From a bacterium HR30 (GTDB taxonomy: Bacteria; Desulfobacterota; Binatia; HRBIN30), in contig BEIG01000031.1 of the NCBI GenBank assembly GCA_002898795.1, forward strand, positions 1-32,873: 32,873 nt of DNA, given 5' to 3'. Numbering within the stretch: the first letter of the stretch is position 1; every line of letters starts with the position of its first letter. The notes under the pieces were generated by a model. The model saw only the letters and a program-made list of their open reading frames with translations, was not told the origin of the DNA and made no database searches. Positions 9,719 to 19,478 of this stretch are shown here, piece by piece. A program made the position numbers and the translations under genes.

Positions 9719-9993
9719 GAAAACTGACCATGCCTGCGAGGGGAACCCGTTGCAACGGGCCAAGTGCGCGCACAAACAGCGAGCAACCGGGCCGAGGCTG
9801 CACGCACCGTGGCGCCTCGATCCTGAATCCCACGCAAGCACACCGAGCAGGCACAGCGGGGATACAAGCCAGCGCTACCGTTCTTGCGTTTAGTCCGAGG
9901 CTTCCTCCGGCAGAACCCAATCTCACCACGCGCTCTGCCAGCAATGCCAAGGCTCGCGACTTGTGCAATTGGCGCCGGGGCACAAGCCCCCGC

Positions 9994-12297
9994 TCACTCC
10001 ACGTCGGCCGCCCCCACCGGACGGCTTTCATTCAAAGGTTCGTAGCGAAACACCAACGAGCCGTTGTCAGCGTCGACCTCAACACGGCCGCCATGCTGGA
10101 GCCGGCCAAACAAAATTTCGTCGGCCAACACTCGCTTAATTTCCGTTTGAATCAGTCTGGCCATGGGCCGGGCTCCGAACGTGTGGTCGTAGCCCTTCTC
10201 CGCCAAGTACTTCCGAGCGGCCGGTGTAATTTGCAAGAACACGCGGCGTTCGTTGAGCTGAGCATCGAGTTGGGCGATGAACTTATCGACCACCCGCTCA
10301 ATGACTTCAGGGGTGAGCGGCTTGAAATGAATGATCGCATCCAAGCGATTGCGGAACTCGGGACTAAACAAGCGCTCCAAGGCTTCCTGCGCCTTGTGTG
10401 CGTTACTCCGACCACCAAATCCGATCGGCTTCGCAGCCATTTCTTGAGCACCCGCGTTCGTGGTCATGATCAAAATCACGTTGCGGAAGTCAGCTTTGCG
10501 GCCGTTGTTGTCCGTTAACGTGGCATGGTCCATCACCTGCAGCAGAATATTGAACAGGTTTGGATGGGCCTTTTCGATCTCGTCGAGCAACAGCACTGCA
10601 TGCGGAGATTTACGAATCGCATCGGTGAGCAAGCCCCCCTGATCGAAGCCCACGTAGCCAGGAGGTGCACCAATCAGTCGAGAGACGGTATGTGCCTCCA
10701 TGTACTCGCTCATGTCGAAGCGGATAAATTCAATTCCCAAGGTCGAGGCCAGCTGCTTTGCGACCTCGGTTTTCCCCACGCCAGTGGGCCCCGCAAACAA
10801 GAAGCAACCCACAGGCTTTTCTGGTTGGCCCAGTCCAGCGCGAGAAAGTTTGATGGCAGACGCAAGAGTGTGAATAGCCTCGTCCTGCCCAAAGACGGAA
10901 AGCTTCAGATCCCGCTCCAAAGTCTGCAGTCGCTCCCGATCGGAGAGCGACACGGAACGGGGCGGAATTTTTGCCATCTGCGCAACGACCTGCTCCACGT
11001 CCTTCACTCGGACCACCCGCCGTCGCTGAGTGGGCCCGCCTTCGGACTGAAGCTTGGCCCCGGCTTCGTCGATTACGTCCAACGCCTTGTCGGGCAAGTA
11101 CCGGTCGTTGATGTAACGTGCAGCCAATTCCACGGCAGCTTTCAATGCTCCGCGGGTGTACGTAACACCGTGATGTCGCTCGTAGTACTTCTTTAGGCCA
11201 CGGACGATCTCCAGGGTCTCATCCACCGTCGGCTCGGCAATCTCGATCTTTTGGAAACGGCGAGCCAAGGCGCGGTCTCGCTCGAAATAATTCTTGTAAT
11301 CGTGATAGGTTGTCGCCCCAATGCAGCGCAGCTCGCCGGATTGCAACGCCGGCTTGAGGATGTTCGAGGCATCGAGCGAGCCGCCGCTTGCGGCGCCTGC
11401 CCCCACGAGCGTGTGAATTTCGTCGATAAAGAGGATGGCGTTGCTTTGCTTCCGTAACGCAGCGAGAACGCCTTTTAGACGCTGCTCGAAGTCCCCACGA
11501 AAGCGCGTGCCAGCCAACAGGGCCCCCATGTCGAGCGCATAAATTTTCGCATTTTGCAGCGAACGCGGCACCTCGCCTTTGTGAATCATCAATGCAAGCC
11601 CCTCGGCCAGCGCGGTCTTGCCCACCCCAGGTTCACCCACAAACACGGGATTGTTTTTTCTACGCAGGCAAAGCACGTGTGCCGTGCGAGCCAGTTCGCG
11701 CTGCCTGCCAATGATCGGATCGATCTTCCCAGCGGCCGCCTTCGCTACCAGCTCGGTCGTAAACAATGCCAACGGATCCCGGCCCCGGCGGGGTTCACTT
11801 TCGAAGTCCTGATCTTCCTCTTCGTCATCGCCGGCGGGGATGCGCAAGAAGCTGTCGTCGCCAATCTTGGAAACGCCGTGAGAGATGTAATTGAGCACAT
11901 CGAGCCGCGTAATACCCTGCTGCTCCATGAAGTACGCTGCATGCGAGTCGGGTTCACGGAAGATGGCAACTAAAACATTCCGGGCTTGGATTTCTTCCTT
12001 ACCGGCCGACTGAACGTGAGCGGCGGCTCGTTGAAGCACCCGCTGAAACCCGGTTGTTTGCTGCGGCTGAACCGGTAACCCTTCCGGTACCCGTTCTAGG
12101 TGCCGGTCGAAAAACGTTTCCAGAGACCGTTTCAACGCGTCGACGTCACCCCCGCAGTGGCGAATGATATCGATAATGTCCTCGTCGTGCAGCAGCGCGT
12201 AGAGGAGGTGTTCGATGCACACAAACTCGTGCCGCCGCCGACGCGCTTCATTGAACGCGAGAGCAAGGGAGATCTCCAATTCTCTACTGATGCGCAT
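9994..12297 (-). CDS. clpA: ATP-dependent Clp protease ATP-binding subunit ClpA
   Basis: 767 residues, full length for ClpA. An N-terminal Clp_N double repeat (1-145) binds ClpS. The first AAA+ module has Walker A GEPGVGKT at 221-228 and Walker [11 protein letters not shown]. The second has Walker A GPTGVGKT at 503-510 and Walker [12 protein letters not shown]. No ClpB-type middle coiled-coil is present, which separates it from ClpB and ClpC. The ClpP-docking loop reads PIGFGG (IGF at 625-627) where E. coli ClpA has IGL. The hexamer unfolds substrates and feeds them to ClpP, which is not in this window. The start is firm: ATG at 12297, 3 nt after the clpS stop, with GAGGAGG inside the clpS 3' end, which suggests translational coupling. 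Confidence 0.96.
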   Translation of the reverse strand: MRISRELEISLALAFNEARRRRHEFVCIEHLLYALLHDEDIIDIIRHCGGDVDALKRSLETFFDRHLERVPEGLPVQPQQTTGFQRVLQRAAAHVQSAGKEEIQARNVLVAIFREPDSHAAYFMEQQGITRLDVLNYISHGVSKIGDDSFLRIPAGDDEEEDQDFESEPRRGRDPLALFTTELVAKAAAGKIDPIIGRQRELARTAHVLCLRRKNNPVFVGEPGVGKTALAEGLALMIHKGEVPRSLQNAKIYALDMGALLAGTRFRGDFEQRLKGVLAALRKQSNAILFIDEIHTLVGAGAASGGSLDASNILKPALQSGELRCIGATTYHDYKNYFERDRALARRFQKIEIAEPTVDETLEIVRGLKKYYERHHGVTYTRGALKAAVELAARYINDRYLPDKALDVIDEAGAKLQSEGGPTQRRRVVRVKDVEQVVAQMAKIPPRSVSLSDRERLQTLERDLKLSVFGQDEAIHTLASAIKLSRAGLGQPEKPVGCFLFAGPTGVGKTEVAKQLASTLGIEFIRFDMSEYMEAHTVSRLIGAPPGYVGFDQGGLLTDAIRKSPHAVLLLDEIEKAHPNLFNILLQVMDHATLTDNNGRKADFRNVILIMTTNAGAQEMAAKPIGFGGRSNAHKAQEALERLFSPEFRNRLDAIIHFKPLTPEVIERVVDKFIAQLDAQLNERRVFLQITPAARKYLAEKGYDHTFGARPMARLIQTEIKRVLADEILFGRLQHGGRVEVDADNGSLVFRYEPLNESRPVGAADVE

Positions 12298-12300
12298 CGC

Positions 12301-12627
12301 TTACGCCTCCTCGATACTGCACCGTAGCGGGAACTCGTGCTGGCGTGCCAGTGCTTCCACTTGTGCCACTCGGGTTTCCGCCACGTCGCGCGGGTAGACC
12401 CCAGCAACCCCGACGCCGTTGTGATGCACGTGCAGCATGATGCGCACCGCGTCAGCCTCAGAACGGTGAAAGACCGTCATGAGAATATACACGACGAATT
12501 CCATCGTGGTGTAATCGTCGTTGTGCAGGAGCACCTTGTACAGCTTCGGCTGCTGGACCTTTCGCCGGGTTTTTTTTCTCGGGACCGTGGAGACTTCGTC
12601 TTCCCAATCAGGTCGCCGTCCACCCAT
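12301..12627 (-). CDS. clpS: ATP-dependent Clp protease adaptor ClpS
   Basis: 108 residues. After a basic, flexible N-terminus comes the ClpS core YKVLLHNDDYTTMEFVVYIL, followed by MLHVHHNGVGVAGVYPRDVAE. The Asn-Asp-Asp turn and the HHNG segment correspond to the pocket that holds N-terminal bulky residues of N-degron substrates. ClpS delivers these substrates to ClpA, which is encoded immediately downstream, as in many proteobacteria. The chosen start is the ATG at 12627; the ribosome site is weak (CTGAAG). Confidence 0.96.
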   Translation of the reverse strand: MGGRRPDWEDEVSTVPRKKTRRKVQQPKLYKVLLHNDDYTTMEFVVYILMTVFHRSEADAVRIMLHVHHNGVGVAGVYPRDVAETRVAQVEALARQHEFPLRCSIEEA

Positions 12628-12726
12628 GATGCTTCAGATTAGCACTGGTCCCACAGCGAACAACCAATTTTCCTGTGTCCCCGCCGCTGCGGCACGGCAA
12701 AACAGCGGCAAAGAAACCTTATCATC

Positions 12727-13896
12727 TCACGACCGCTCAAGCGCACGAACGAGCGCGTCGATATCTTGCGGTGCATTGTAAAAGTGAATGCCTAGGTGCA
12801 AACACCCCTCGCGATGATTGATCGCGATGTGCTCCTGGTGCAAACGATGCATCCATGCCTCCGCATTCTCTCCTTCCGGAGGCTGCAGCAAAACAATGCC
12901 CGACCAGGCGCGGCCTCCCCAAGCACTTTTTACCCTCCAACCTACGCGCTCTGCTTCCGCGGCAAGGTAGCTCACCAGTGACTGAATCTGGGCTGCAATG
13001 CGGCCAATGCCCAGCTCCGACAGCAACGAGATGGAAGCTTCTAGAGCGGCGATGCCAGGCAAATTTCTCGTTCCCTCCTCGAAGCAGTTTGCGCCGGTTG
13101 CCATTTCCGTGTCGTAAGATGTGACCGGTCCCAACGGCTCCCAGGGATTTGCCAGGCTGCCAGCACCCACATGCAGAACGCGCATCGAGTTCCTTGCCCG
13201 ACGGGCCACATAACAAACGCCGATTCCGGGCGGACCGAGCAGCCACTTCTGCGCTCCTGCTGCGGCAACATCCACAGGCAGCGTTCGCGCTTCGAACGGC
13301 AAGGCCCCCCACCCTTGTACCGCATCGCAAACCAACCACGCCCCACGTTCGTGCGCCAGGTTTCCCACCGCCGTTAAGTCATGCCGAAAGCCGTTATGAA
13401 ATTCGACCCAGCTCAAGACCACAGCACGCGTCCTTTCCCCCCATGCAGCACGGAAGTCGTCCAGCGTAGGTCCCGAAGTGCTGTAGCGCACCCACCGTAC
13501 CCGCAAGCCCGCCAATTGCCGAACCAAAAAGGGCAATACCGTAGAGGGGTGACTACCGCGGACGAGCAAAACCTCGTCGCCCGGGTTCCACGGTAAACTC
13601 TCGGCAGCCCAGATCAAACCTTCGGTGGTATTTCGGGAGAATGCAATTTCGTCAGGGCTCGCGCCGAAAAAGTCGGCGGTGCGCTGTCTCGCGCGCTCCA
13701 CGAGCTCGTGCCCGTGAAAGATCTCAAATGCGATTCCGTCGAGCGCCAACTGGCGCAGCACTGCGGTTGCGGCTCGCCTTGCCCGCCGCGGTAGCAGTCC
13801 TAGGCCATTCGACGCCAAATACACGTAGCGGCGCAGAGCCGGAAACTCAGCGCGAATCTCCTGGAGTTCTTGAGGATCAAACGGCTTCTCCGCCAC
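12727..13896 (-). CDS. Class V PLP-dependent aminotransferase / cysteine desulfurase-like enzyme
   Basis: 389 residues starting at a GTG (13896). The aminotransferase class V fold is clear: SRNTTEGLIWAAES (phosphate-binding region near 88-100), DAVQGWGALP (Asp191 for the PLP nitrogen, Gln194), and GAQKWLLGPPGIG with the Schiff-base Lys217. It is closest in style to the isopenicillin-N-epimerase / selenocysteine-lyase-like branch rather than to IscS. I see no IscS-type conserved Cys loop near the C-terminus, so a sulfur-transfer role is doubtful. Substrate unknown. It lies between an SDR and clpS on the same strand, about 80 and 100 nt away, so co-transcription is possible but not shown. Confidence 0.85.
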   Translation of the reverse strand: MAEKPFDPQELQEIRAEFPALRRYVYLASNGLGLLPRRARRAATAVLRQLALDGIAFEIFHGHELVERARQRTADFFGASPDEIAFSRNTTEGLIWAAESLPWNPGDEVLLVRGSHPSTVLPFLVRQLAGLRVRWVRYSTSGPTLDDFRAAWGERTRAVVLSWVEFHNGFRHDLTAVGNLAHERGAWLVCDAVQGWGALPFEARTLPVDVAAAGAQKWLLGPPGIGVCYVARRARNSMRVLHVGAGSLANPWEPLGPVTSYDTEMATGANCFEEGTRNLPGIAALEASISLLSELGIGRIAAQIQSLVSYLAAEAERVGWRVKSAWGGRAWSGIVLLQPPEGENAEAWMHRLHQEHIAINHREGCLHLGIHFYNAPQDIDALVRALERS

Positions 13897-13977
13897 AGGT
13901 GATCGGGAGCTCCGTTGGTCGTCTACCTCCCGCAGCTTTGCCCGGAAACCGGTACCGGCCGACCTAGGCAGGCCCAG

Positions 13978-14730
13978 TTAGAATGGCAGCGCCACAAGCC
14001 CGCCTCCGTCCACCACGAGAGTGTGGCCAGTGACCCAACTCGCCACGTCCGACGCCAGGTAGAGCGCAGCAGAGGCGACGTCCTCGGGCCGTCCGAGTCT
14101 CTTCAAAGGATAGCGCTCAGCCACCAGTTCTCCCCTGCCCTCCTCCCATAAAAGCCGGGCAAAATCCGTTTGCACCAACCCCGGCGCGATCGCGTTCACC
14201 CGGACACGCGGGCCGAGCTCGGCGGCCAGTTGGCGGGTCATGTGAATGAGGGCTGCTTTCGTCACGTTGTAAACCCCGAGGAGCGGGCTCACTTGCAGTC
14301 CGCCCACGGACGAAACATTCAACACCACGCCGCCGTGCTCCTTCATCCAGTACCGCCAGGCAAGCTGCGTCCAAACAAGGGGCCCACGCAAGTTGACTTG
14401 TACGGTTTTATCAAAACGCGGCAAATCGACGTCCACGAGCGGGCCAGCGTAGGGATTGGTGGCTGCGTTGTTTACCAGCACATCCAACGCTCCGAAACGT
14501 TCCATTGTCAGCTTGACGCACGCTTCAGCCTGCTCAGGATCCCCAGCGTTGGCTGCGCAGTAAGCCACATCGGGACCGATCTCTTGTGCGGCCCGCACAA
14601 GCTCGTCCGCTTTGCGCGCGGAAATCATCACCTTCGCACCAGCGTCGTGAAAGGCCTTGGCCACCGCCTTTCCGATCCCCCGAGACCCACCAGTAATTAA
14701 GGCAACCTTTCCGTCGAGTCGCAATTCCAT
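13978..14730 (-). CDS. SDR-family oxidoreductase, FabG-like
   Basis: 250 residues with the full classical SDR set: TGGSRGIG at 13-20, NNAA at 87-90, Ser140/141, Tyr154 and Lys158 in YNVTK, PGLVQTDF after strand 6, and the ending VDGGGLVALPF. It starts at ATG 14730, 16 nt after the glnS stop, so it is probably in the same transcript as glnS. The fold uses NAD(P)H on 3-oxoacyl or other keto/hydroxy substrates. It resembles 3-oxoacyl-ACP reductases and glucose-dehydrogenase-like SDRs, but the substrate cannot be assigned. It is distinct from the SDR at 5800-6564, differing in the NNAA versus NNAG motif. Confidence 0.9.
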   Translation of the reverse strand: MELRLDGKVALITGGSRGIGKAVAKAFHDAGAKVMISARKADELVRAAQEIGPDVAYCAANAGDPEQAEACVKLTMERFGALDVLVNNAATNPYAGPLVDVDLPRFDKTVQVNLRGPLVWTQLAWRYWMKEHGGVVLNVSSVGGLQVSPLLGVYNVTKAALIHMTRQLAAELGPRVRVNAIAPGLVQTDFARLLWEEGRGELVAERYPLKRLGRPEDVASAALYLASDVASWVTGHTLVVDGGGLVALPF

Positions 14731-14746
14731 CCTGTAACCTCTAACC

Positions 14747-16471
14747 TCAATCCACCAAACCGCGCTGCTCTAAACGCGCCCAGGTATCCTTTAGAGTCAC
14801 CGTCCGGTTCAAAACCAGCTTGCCGCAGATCTCGGAGTCGGGATCGACACAAAAGTACCCCAATCGCTCGAGCTGAAACCTGTCTCCTGGTCGCAGCTTG
14901 CCCAGGTTCGGTTCCACCCACGCGTTGGCCACCACTTCGAGAGACCGGGGGTTGAGAAAGTTCTTGTAATCCACCCCTTCCTTTTCGGCCGCCGGATTCT
15001 CGACCGTGAACAGCCGGTCGTAAAGTCGAACCTCGGCCGGAATCGCGTGAGCGGCCGACACCCAATGTAACGTGGCTTTGACCTTGCGGCCGTCGGGAGT
15101 TTCGCCGCCCCGAGTTGCGGGATCGTAGGTACAACGCAGCTCGACAATCTCGCCATCGCGGTTTTTCACGACGTCACGGCACGTAATCAAGTACCCGTAG
15201 CGCAAGCGTACTTCACGGCCTGGCGCCAGGCGGAAGAATTTCTTCGGAGGGTTTTCCCGGAAGTCATCGGCCTCGATCCAGAGCTCTCGGGAAAAGGGCA
15301 CCTTGCGCGTGCCGGCCGACGGATCCTCGGGATTGTTAATGGCCTCCATCTCCTCGACCAGGTCAGCCGGGTAGTTTTCGATCACCACCTTGAGCGGGCG
15401 CAACACGCCCATGAAACGCGGAGCCCGCCGATTGAGGTCTTCGCGGATGCAGTGTTCCAGTAAAGCGATATCCACCAGCGAGTCGCGCTTGGCCACACCA
15501 ATGCGTCGGCAGAAATCTCGAATGGCTTCGGGCGGCACTCCGCGTCGGCGCAACCCCGCGAGAGTCGGAAGCCGAGGGTCGTCCCAACCACGGACGTATC
15601 CCCCCTCAACCAGTTCGATCAGTTTACGCTTGCTCAGTACAGTGTAGCTCAAGTTGAGACGCGCAAACTCTATTTGGCGGGGGTGGTGGGGTGTCTCCAA
15701 GGTGTCCAGAATCCAGTCGTAGAGCGGACGGTGATCCTCGAATTCCAGCGTGCACAGGGAGTGCGTAATGCCTTCGATCATGTCCGAAAGCGCATGGGCG
15801 AAATCGTACATCGGGTAGATGCACCATTGCGTTCCCGTGCGATGGTGAGGAACGTATTTAATGCGGTAGAGTACCGGGTCGCGGAGGTTGAGATTCGGCG
15901 AAGCCATGTCGATTTTTGCCCGCAAAACGCATTCGCCCTCACGAAACTTACCTGCGCGCATGTCGGCGAAGAGGCGCAAATTCTCTTCGATACTGCGGTT
16001 ACGGTATGGGCTTTCTCGTCCCGGCTCAGTCAACGTTCCGCGGTACTGGCGAATCTCCTCCGTACTCAAATGACAAACATACGCTTTGCCGCGGCGAATG
16101 AGTTCCACCGCGAATCCATAAAGTTGCTCGAAATAATCGGAGGCGAAAAACAACCGGTCGCCCCAGTCATAACCAAGCCAACGGACGTCCTGCAGAATTG
16201 CCTCGACGTATTCTTTGTCTTCTTTCTCTGGGTTCGTGTCATCGAACCGCATGTGGCAAACGCCGCCAAACTCCTGGGCGACACCAAAGTTCAGACAAAT
16301 GGACTTAGCGTGCCCAATGTGCAGGTAGCCGTTCGGCTCGGGGGGGAAGCGGGTTACAACTCGCCCACCGTTTTTCCCCTGGCGAACATCCTCCGCAATG
16401 ATTTCTCGAATAAAGTCGCGCACCGCGGTCGTTTCCACCGTCGGCGAAGTCGCGCTCACCTGCTCGTTCAT
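14747..16471 (-). CDS. glnS: Glutamine--tRNA ligase (GlnRS)
   Basis: 574 residues from the ATG at 16471; upstream in-frame codons do not look like the family. A class I catalytic core has [17 protein letters not shown] (HIGH motif, 51-54) and VLSKRK at 279-284 (KMSKS-type). FDDTNPEKE and the segment [14 protein letters not shown] (241-254) are hallmarks of GlnRS rather than discriminating GluRS. The C-terminal part is the two-barrel anticodon-binding region. It charges tRNA-Gln directly, so this organism need not depend only on the GatCAB transamidation route. The start is divergent from the crotonase gene, with about 90 nt between them. Confidence 0.96.
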   Translation of the reverse strand: MNEQVSATSPTVETTAVRDFIREIIAEDVRQGKNGGRVVTRFPPEPNGYLHIGHAKSICLNFGVAQEFGGVCHMRFDDTNPEKEDKEYVEAILQDVRWLGYDWGDRLFFASDYFEQLYGFAVELIRRGKAYVCHLSTEEIRQYRGTLTEPGRESPYRNRSIEENLRLFADMRAGKFREGECVLRAKIDMASPNLNLRDPVLYRIKYVPHHRTGTQWCIYPMYDFAHALSDMIEGITHSLCTLEFEDHRPLYDWILDTLETPHHPRQIEFARLNLSYTVLSKRKLIELVEGGYVRGWDDPRLPTLAGLRRRGVPPEAIRDFCRRIGVAKRDSLVDIALLEHCIREDLNRRAPRFMGVLRPLKVVIENYPADLVEEMEAINNPEDPSAGTRKVPFSRELWIEADDFRENPPKKFFRLAPGREVRLRYGYLITCRDVVKNRDGEIVELRCTYDPATRGGETPDGRKVKATLHWVSAAHAIPAEVRLYDRLFTVENPAAEKEGVDYKNFLNPRSLEVVANAWVEPNLGKLRPGDRFQLERLGYFCVDPDSEICGKLVLNRTVTLKDTWARLEQRGLVD

Positions 16472-16562
16472 ATCGCTTTGCTCATAGGGAGGAGTGCCAC
16501 GGCGGTCAACGCCACTCGCGCCCTCCCTTGCCTGGAGCCTGCAACTGCGGATTAAAGAAGGC

Positions 16563-17321
16563 ATGGGTACCGTTGAGGTGGAAGATGTGGAGGCGGTGCG
16601 CATCCTTGTACTTCACCGCCCGCCAGCAAACGCCATTGAAGAGACGCTCCTAGGCGACCTGCAAACTGCGCTTGCCGAGGCAAAGGCAGACGCTCGCGTT
16701 CGCGCCTTGGTCTTAACCGGCTCCGGCTCGTTCTTTAGCGCTGGTTTCGACTTCCGCTCGCCCACGCGTAGCGAGGAGCAAGCGGCCGCCTTTTACCAGC
16801 TTTATCGTGACACCCACGTGGCGCTGCTCTCTTTCCCCAAACCGACCGTAGCTTGGATTCAAGGCCACGCGATCGCCGGCGGCTTGGTGTTGGCCCTGGC
16901 CTGCGACTACCGACTCGGTGTGGATAGCCAGTATCAGGTGGGCTTGAACGAGATTGCGGTCGGTGCGGCTTACCCCCGCGCGGCCTTGGAAATCATCCGG
17001 TTACGCCTTCCGCATGCACGGGCGGCAGAACTTATGTTGGGTGCATCGCTGTATCCGAGCTCGCAGGCTGTGCGCCTCGGTCTCGTGGACGAGCTACTGC
17101 CTCCAGACACAGCCCGGCAAACGGTCTTGCGGCGAGCTGCGCGACTGGGAGCCTATCCCGCCGAAGCTTATGCGCACACCAAATGCGCATTGGTCGAGCC
17201 GGCGCTGCGAGCGATTGCTAGCGAAACCGAGGAAGAAGCTCGGGCGACTCGTGCCATTTGGCAATCGGCGGAGGGCCGAGCCGCCCGTCACCGCCAACGA
17301 GAACGGCTGCTTTCGCGATGA
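16563..17321 (+). CDS. Crotonase-family enoyl-CoA isomerase (ECI1-like)
   Basis: 252 residues from the ATG at 16563, with only a weak AAGAAGG just before it. The crotonase fold is shown by the oxyanion-hole segments [11 protein letters not shown] (about 57-66) and [16 protein letters not shown] (101-116). The residue matching Glu144 of rat enoyl-CoA hydratase is Val109, while the residue matching Glu164 is present (Glu130 in VGLNEIAVG). This pattern, and the LACDYRL...GLNE wording, match mitochondrial delta3,delta2-enoyl-CoA isomerase ECI1, which uses a single glutamate. It would therefore shift cis/trans-3-enoyl-CoA to trans-2-enoyl-CoA in beta-oxidation. The 3' end overlaps the convergent gene by 34 nt. 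Subtype is inferred by motif alignment only. Confidence 0.82.
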   Translation: MGTVEVEDVEAVRILVLHRPPANAIEETLLGDLQTALAEAKADARVRALVLTGSGSFFSAGFDFRSPTRSEEQAAAFYQLYRDTHVALLSFPKPTVAWIQGHAIAGGLVLALACDYRLGVDSQYQVGLNEIAVGAAYPRAALEIIRLRLPHARAAELMLGASLYPSSQAVRLGLVDELLPPDTARQTVLRRAARLGAYPAEAYAHTKCALVEPALRAIASETEEEARATRAIWQSAEGRAARHRQRERLLSR

Positions 17322-19378
17322 AAGGAGGCCGGCCTGGTCGTCACACCGGGTTCGATTGCGTGAAACACGGTGTTCGCCGGTAAGTTGTGCCACACGAGCC
17401 GAGCTCCAGTCGCAGGCCACACAACCTCGACTCGCTGGACTCTATCCACGGCACCAAGGCCAAAGTGTGCGATCAACTCGTTGTGGCCAAGGTAATTGCT
17501 ACCCCCGTCGATTTCCCGGACTTGGGGCTGCGTGTCCCCGGGACGCCAAACTTTCACCCGTGCACCGATACCAGCGCGGTTCGAACGCGTTCCGGTAACC
17601 CTCACCTTGAACCAGGGGCGCCTCGCGCCACAATCGTTACGGTACAAAGCCGGACGATCCGCGTTGTTGGCAACGAACAGGTCTTGGTCTCCATCGCCAT
17701 CGTAATCCCACACCACGACTGCCCGCCCCTGCCGCTCATCTTCGAGTCCCCACACTCGAGCCACTTCGCGCATGGTTCCACCAACGTTTTCCCACACACG
17801 AAGGGGATCGCGTTCGTAATCGTCGTCAAGATCGGGAAGTCCAATGAGATCTAGAATTGGGAGGTGCGCTCCGTTGGCGACAACCAAATCCAGGTCCCCG
17901 TCATGATCCGGATCCCAAAATGTGGCGCCCCAGCCCCACCCAGCGTCACGCACGCCGTAGGCATCGGTAACGTCCTCGAACTTTCGGGCACCGAGGTTAC
18001 GAAACAGGCGGTTGCCCGTGGTTCCCCAAAAACATCCCTCGGGCCCCTGGCACCGGCCAAGTGGGTCCCAAATGGAGCTCACGAACCAATCAAGCAAGCC
18101 ATCCCCATCCACATCGCCCACCGCGGACCCCATGCCATTTTCATCGGTGCCAACGCCCGCCGCTTCCGTGCCATCGGTAAAGGTTCCATCGCCACGATTC
18201 CAAAACAACCGGCTCGTACCGAAATCTGCCGCCACGGCTAGGTCTGGCCATCCGTCCTCATCGAAGTCAACGAAACGGGATGTAAAGGAAAATCCGAACC
18301 CCAAGTCGGCCCGCAGTGGTGGAATGGTGTCGAGCCTCACCCCCGCTTCGGCAGTAACGTCTTGGAAGTAGCCTGGCCGAAGCAGTCCTTCGTTGCGAAG
18401 CAAACGCGCGTGCGAGGGAGCACCTCTGCGGTTGTAGGCACGCGGCCGCCATTCGGTAACGTGAAGATCCAGAAATCCATCTCGATCGTAATCACCAAAT
18501 GCCACGCTGAACCCGTAGTGTGGCTCTTCGGTTCCAACCGCTGCCCCTCGAGCTACAGCCTCTTCCGTGAAATGGCCACTCCCGTGGTTCACAAACAGGT
18601 AGTGCCGAAGCTGATCCGCTCCTACGGCGGTGGCATACAGGTCAAGATCTCCGTCATTATCGATGTCCCCCCACGCCACGCCGTTCAACCGCGCACCAGG
18701 CACACGTAACCCCGCGGCATCGGATATTTCTGCAAACGTTCCGTCACCCCGGTTGCGGAAAAGCAGCAGCGCGGGTTCGCTGATCCTCGTTACTGCCAGG
18801 TCGACAAATCCATCGCCGTCGAAATCACCAGGAGCAGCTCCGCCAGCAAAAAAGAACTGTTCGTAGCGCGGAGGTGGCGAGGGTACCGCGTAGTGGACGT
18901 ATTCCAGACCTGCCTCCAAGGCAACGTCGCGGAAGCACACACTAGGACCAGCCACGGCTGAGCTCGTTGGCGTGGGGGTCGAAATCCTCGAGGTGGGAGT
19001 AGACTCAGCAGTGGGGCTCGCTTTGTCCTGCGGTGTGGGAGAAACTGACACCGATGGGTATGGGCTTGGCGTAGGGTCACAGCCCTGCAGCACTGCATTT
19101 ACGGCTTGCAGAATTTCCTCGATGGTGACCCGCGAGTCACGGTTGGTGTCTGCAGCTTCGCAGTCACCAACGGCCTCCAATCCCAACGCAATGCGCACAC
19201 CAAAAACCAGTTCATCCACGGTCACGCTCCCGCTGCCGTCGCAGTCACCAGGGCAAGGTTCGAGCGACGCAGCATCAAGCATCGCCGCTCGCAACGACGA
19301 AATTAGGGCAACCGCACTTCGAACGGTGAACAAGGTCACGTAGCGGCCCACGCCCCAGCCTCCTTTGGGAAACAGCAT
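17288..19378 (-). CDS. Secreted FG-GAP/VCBS repeat protein with dockerin-like module and UnbV/ASPIC domain
   Basis: 696 residues. The N-terminus is hydrophobic, but the exact start (ATG 19378 or GTG 19351) and signal cleavage are uncertain. At about 42-100 sits a paired calcium-loop module (PCPGDCDGSGSVTVDELV, then DTNRDSRVTIEEI) resembling dockerin type I or EF-hand pairs, bracketed by cysteines. A Ser/Thr/Pro linker follows (about 102-142). The body (about 148-590) carries many FG-GAP calcium motifs such as GDFDGDGFVDLA, GDIDNDGDLDLY, GDYDRDGFLDLH and WDYDGDGDQDLF, which form a beta propeller. The C-terminal part (about 605-675) matches the ASPIC/UnbV domain found in CRTAC1-like proteins. 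The likely role is an extracellular calcium-stabilised binding or adhesion protein; the ligand is unknown. Confidence 0.9.
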   Translation of the reverse strand: MLFPKGGWGVGRYVTLFTVRSAVALISSLRAAMLDAASLEPCPGDCDGSGSVTVDELVFGVRIALGLEAVGDCEAADTNRDSRVTIEEILQAVNAVLQGCDPTPSPYPSVSVSPTPQDKASPTAESTPTSRISTPTPTSSAVAGPSVCFRDVALEAGLEYVHYAVPSPPPRYEQFFFAGGAAPGDFDGDGFVDLAVTRISEPALLLFRNRGDGTFAEISDAAGLRVPGARLNGVAWGDIDNDGDLDLYATAVGADQLRHYLFVNHGSGHFTEEAVARGAAVGTEEPHYGFSVAFGDYDRDGFLDLHVTEWRPRAYNRRGAPSHARLLRNEGLLRPGYFQDVTAEAGVRLDTIPPLRADLGFGFSFTSRFVDFDEDGWPDLAVAADFGTSRLFWNRGDGTFTDGTEAAGVGTDENGMGSAVGDVDGDGLLDWFVSSIWDPLGRCQGPEGCFWGTTGNRLFRNLGARKFEDVTDAYGVRDAGWGWGATFWDPDHDGDLDLVVANGAHLPILDLIGLPDLDDDYERDPLRVWENVGGTMREVARVWGLEDERQGRAVVVWDYDGDGDQDLFVANNADRPALYRNDCGARRPWFKVRVTGTRSNRAGIGARVKVWRPGDTQPQVREIDGGSNYLGHNELIAHFGLGAVDRVQRVEVVWPATGARLVWHNLPANTVFHAIEPGVTTRPASFHRESSRSRWR

Positions 19379-19478
19379 GGAACCGCTTCTACTGTGCCCA
19401 GCCTACCGTTGTCTACATTTTGCACCCATTCGGGTTGGATTCTCCCGCGACCGCACAGCGCACCAACTCACCGTTGTA

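Noticed and set aside
9977-9990. GGGGC-ACAA-GCCCC hairpin just after the clpA stop
   Set aside because: Only 5 bp and no T-tract on either strand, so I do not call it a terminator.
9719-9993. Gap downstream of clpA as a possible site for a small RNA or tRNA
   Set aside because: I found no cloverleaf, T-loop sequence, promoter plus terminator pair or coding frame with supporting features.
12683-12709. GCCGCTG/CAGCGGC inverted repeat after the aminotransferase gene
   Set aside because: A 7-bp stem with a 13-nt loop followed by GGGGACAC on the minus strand; there is no T-tract, so termination is doubtful.
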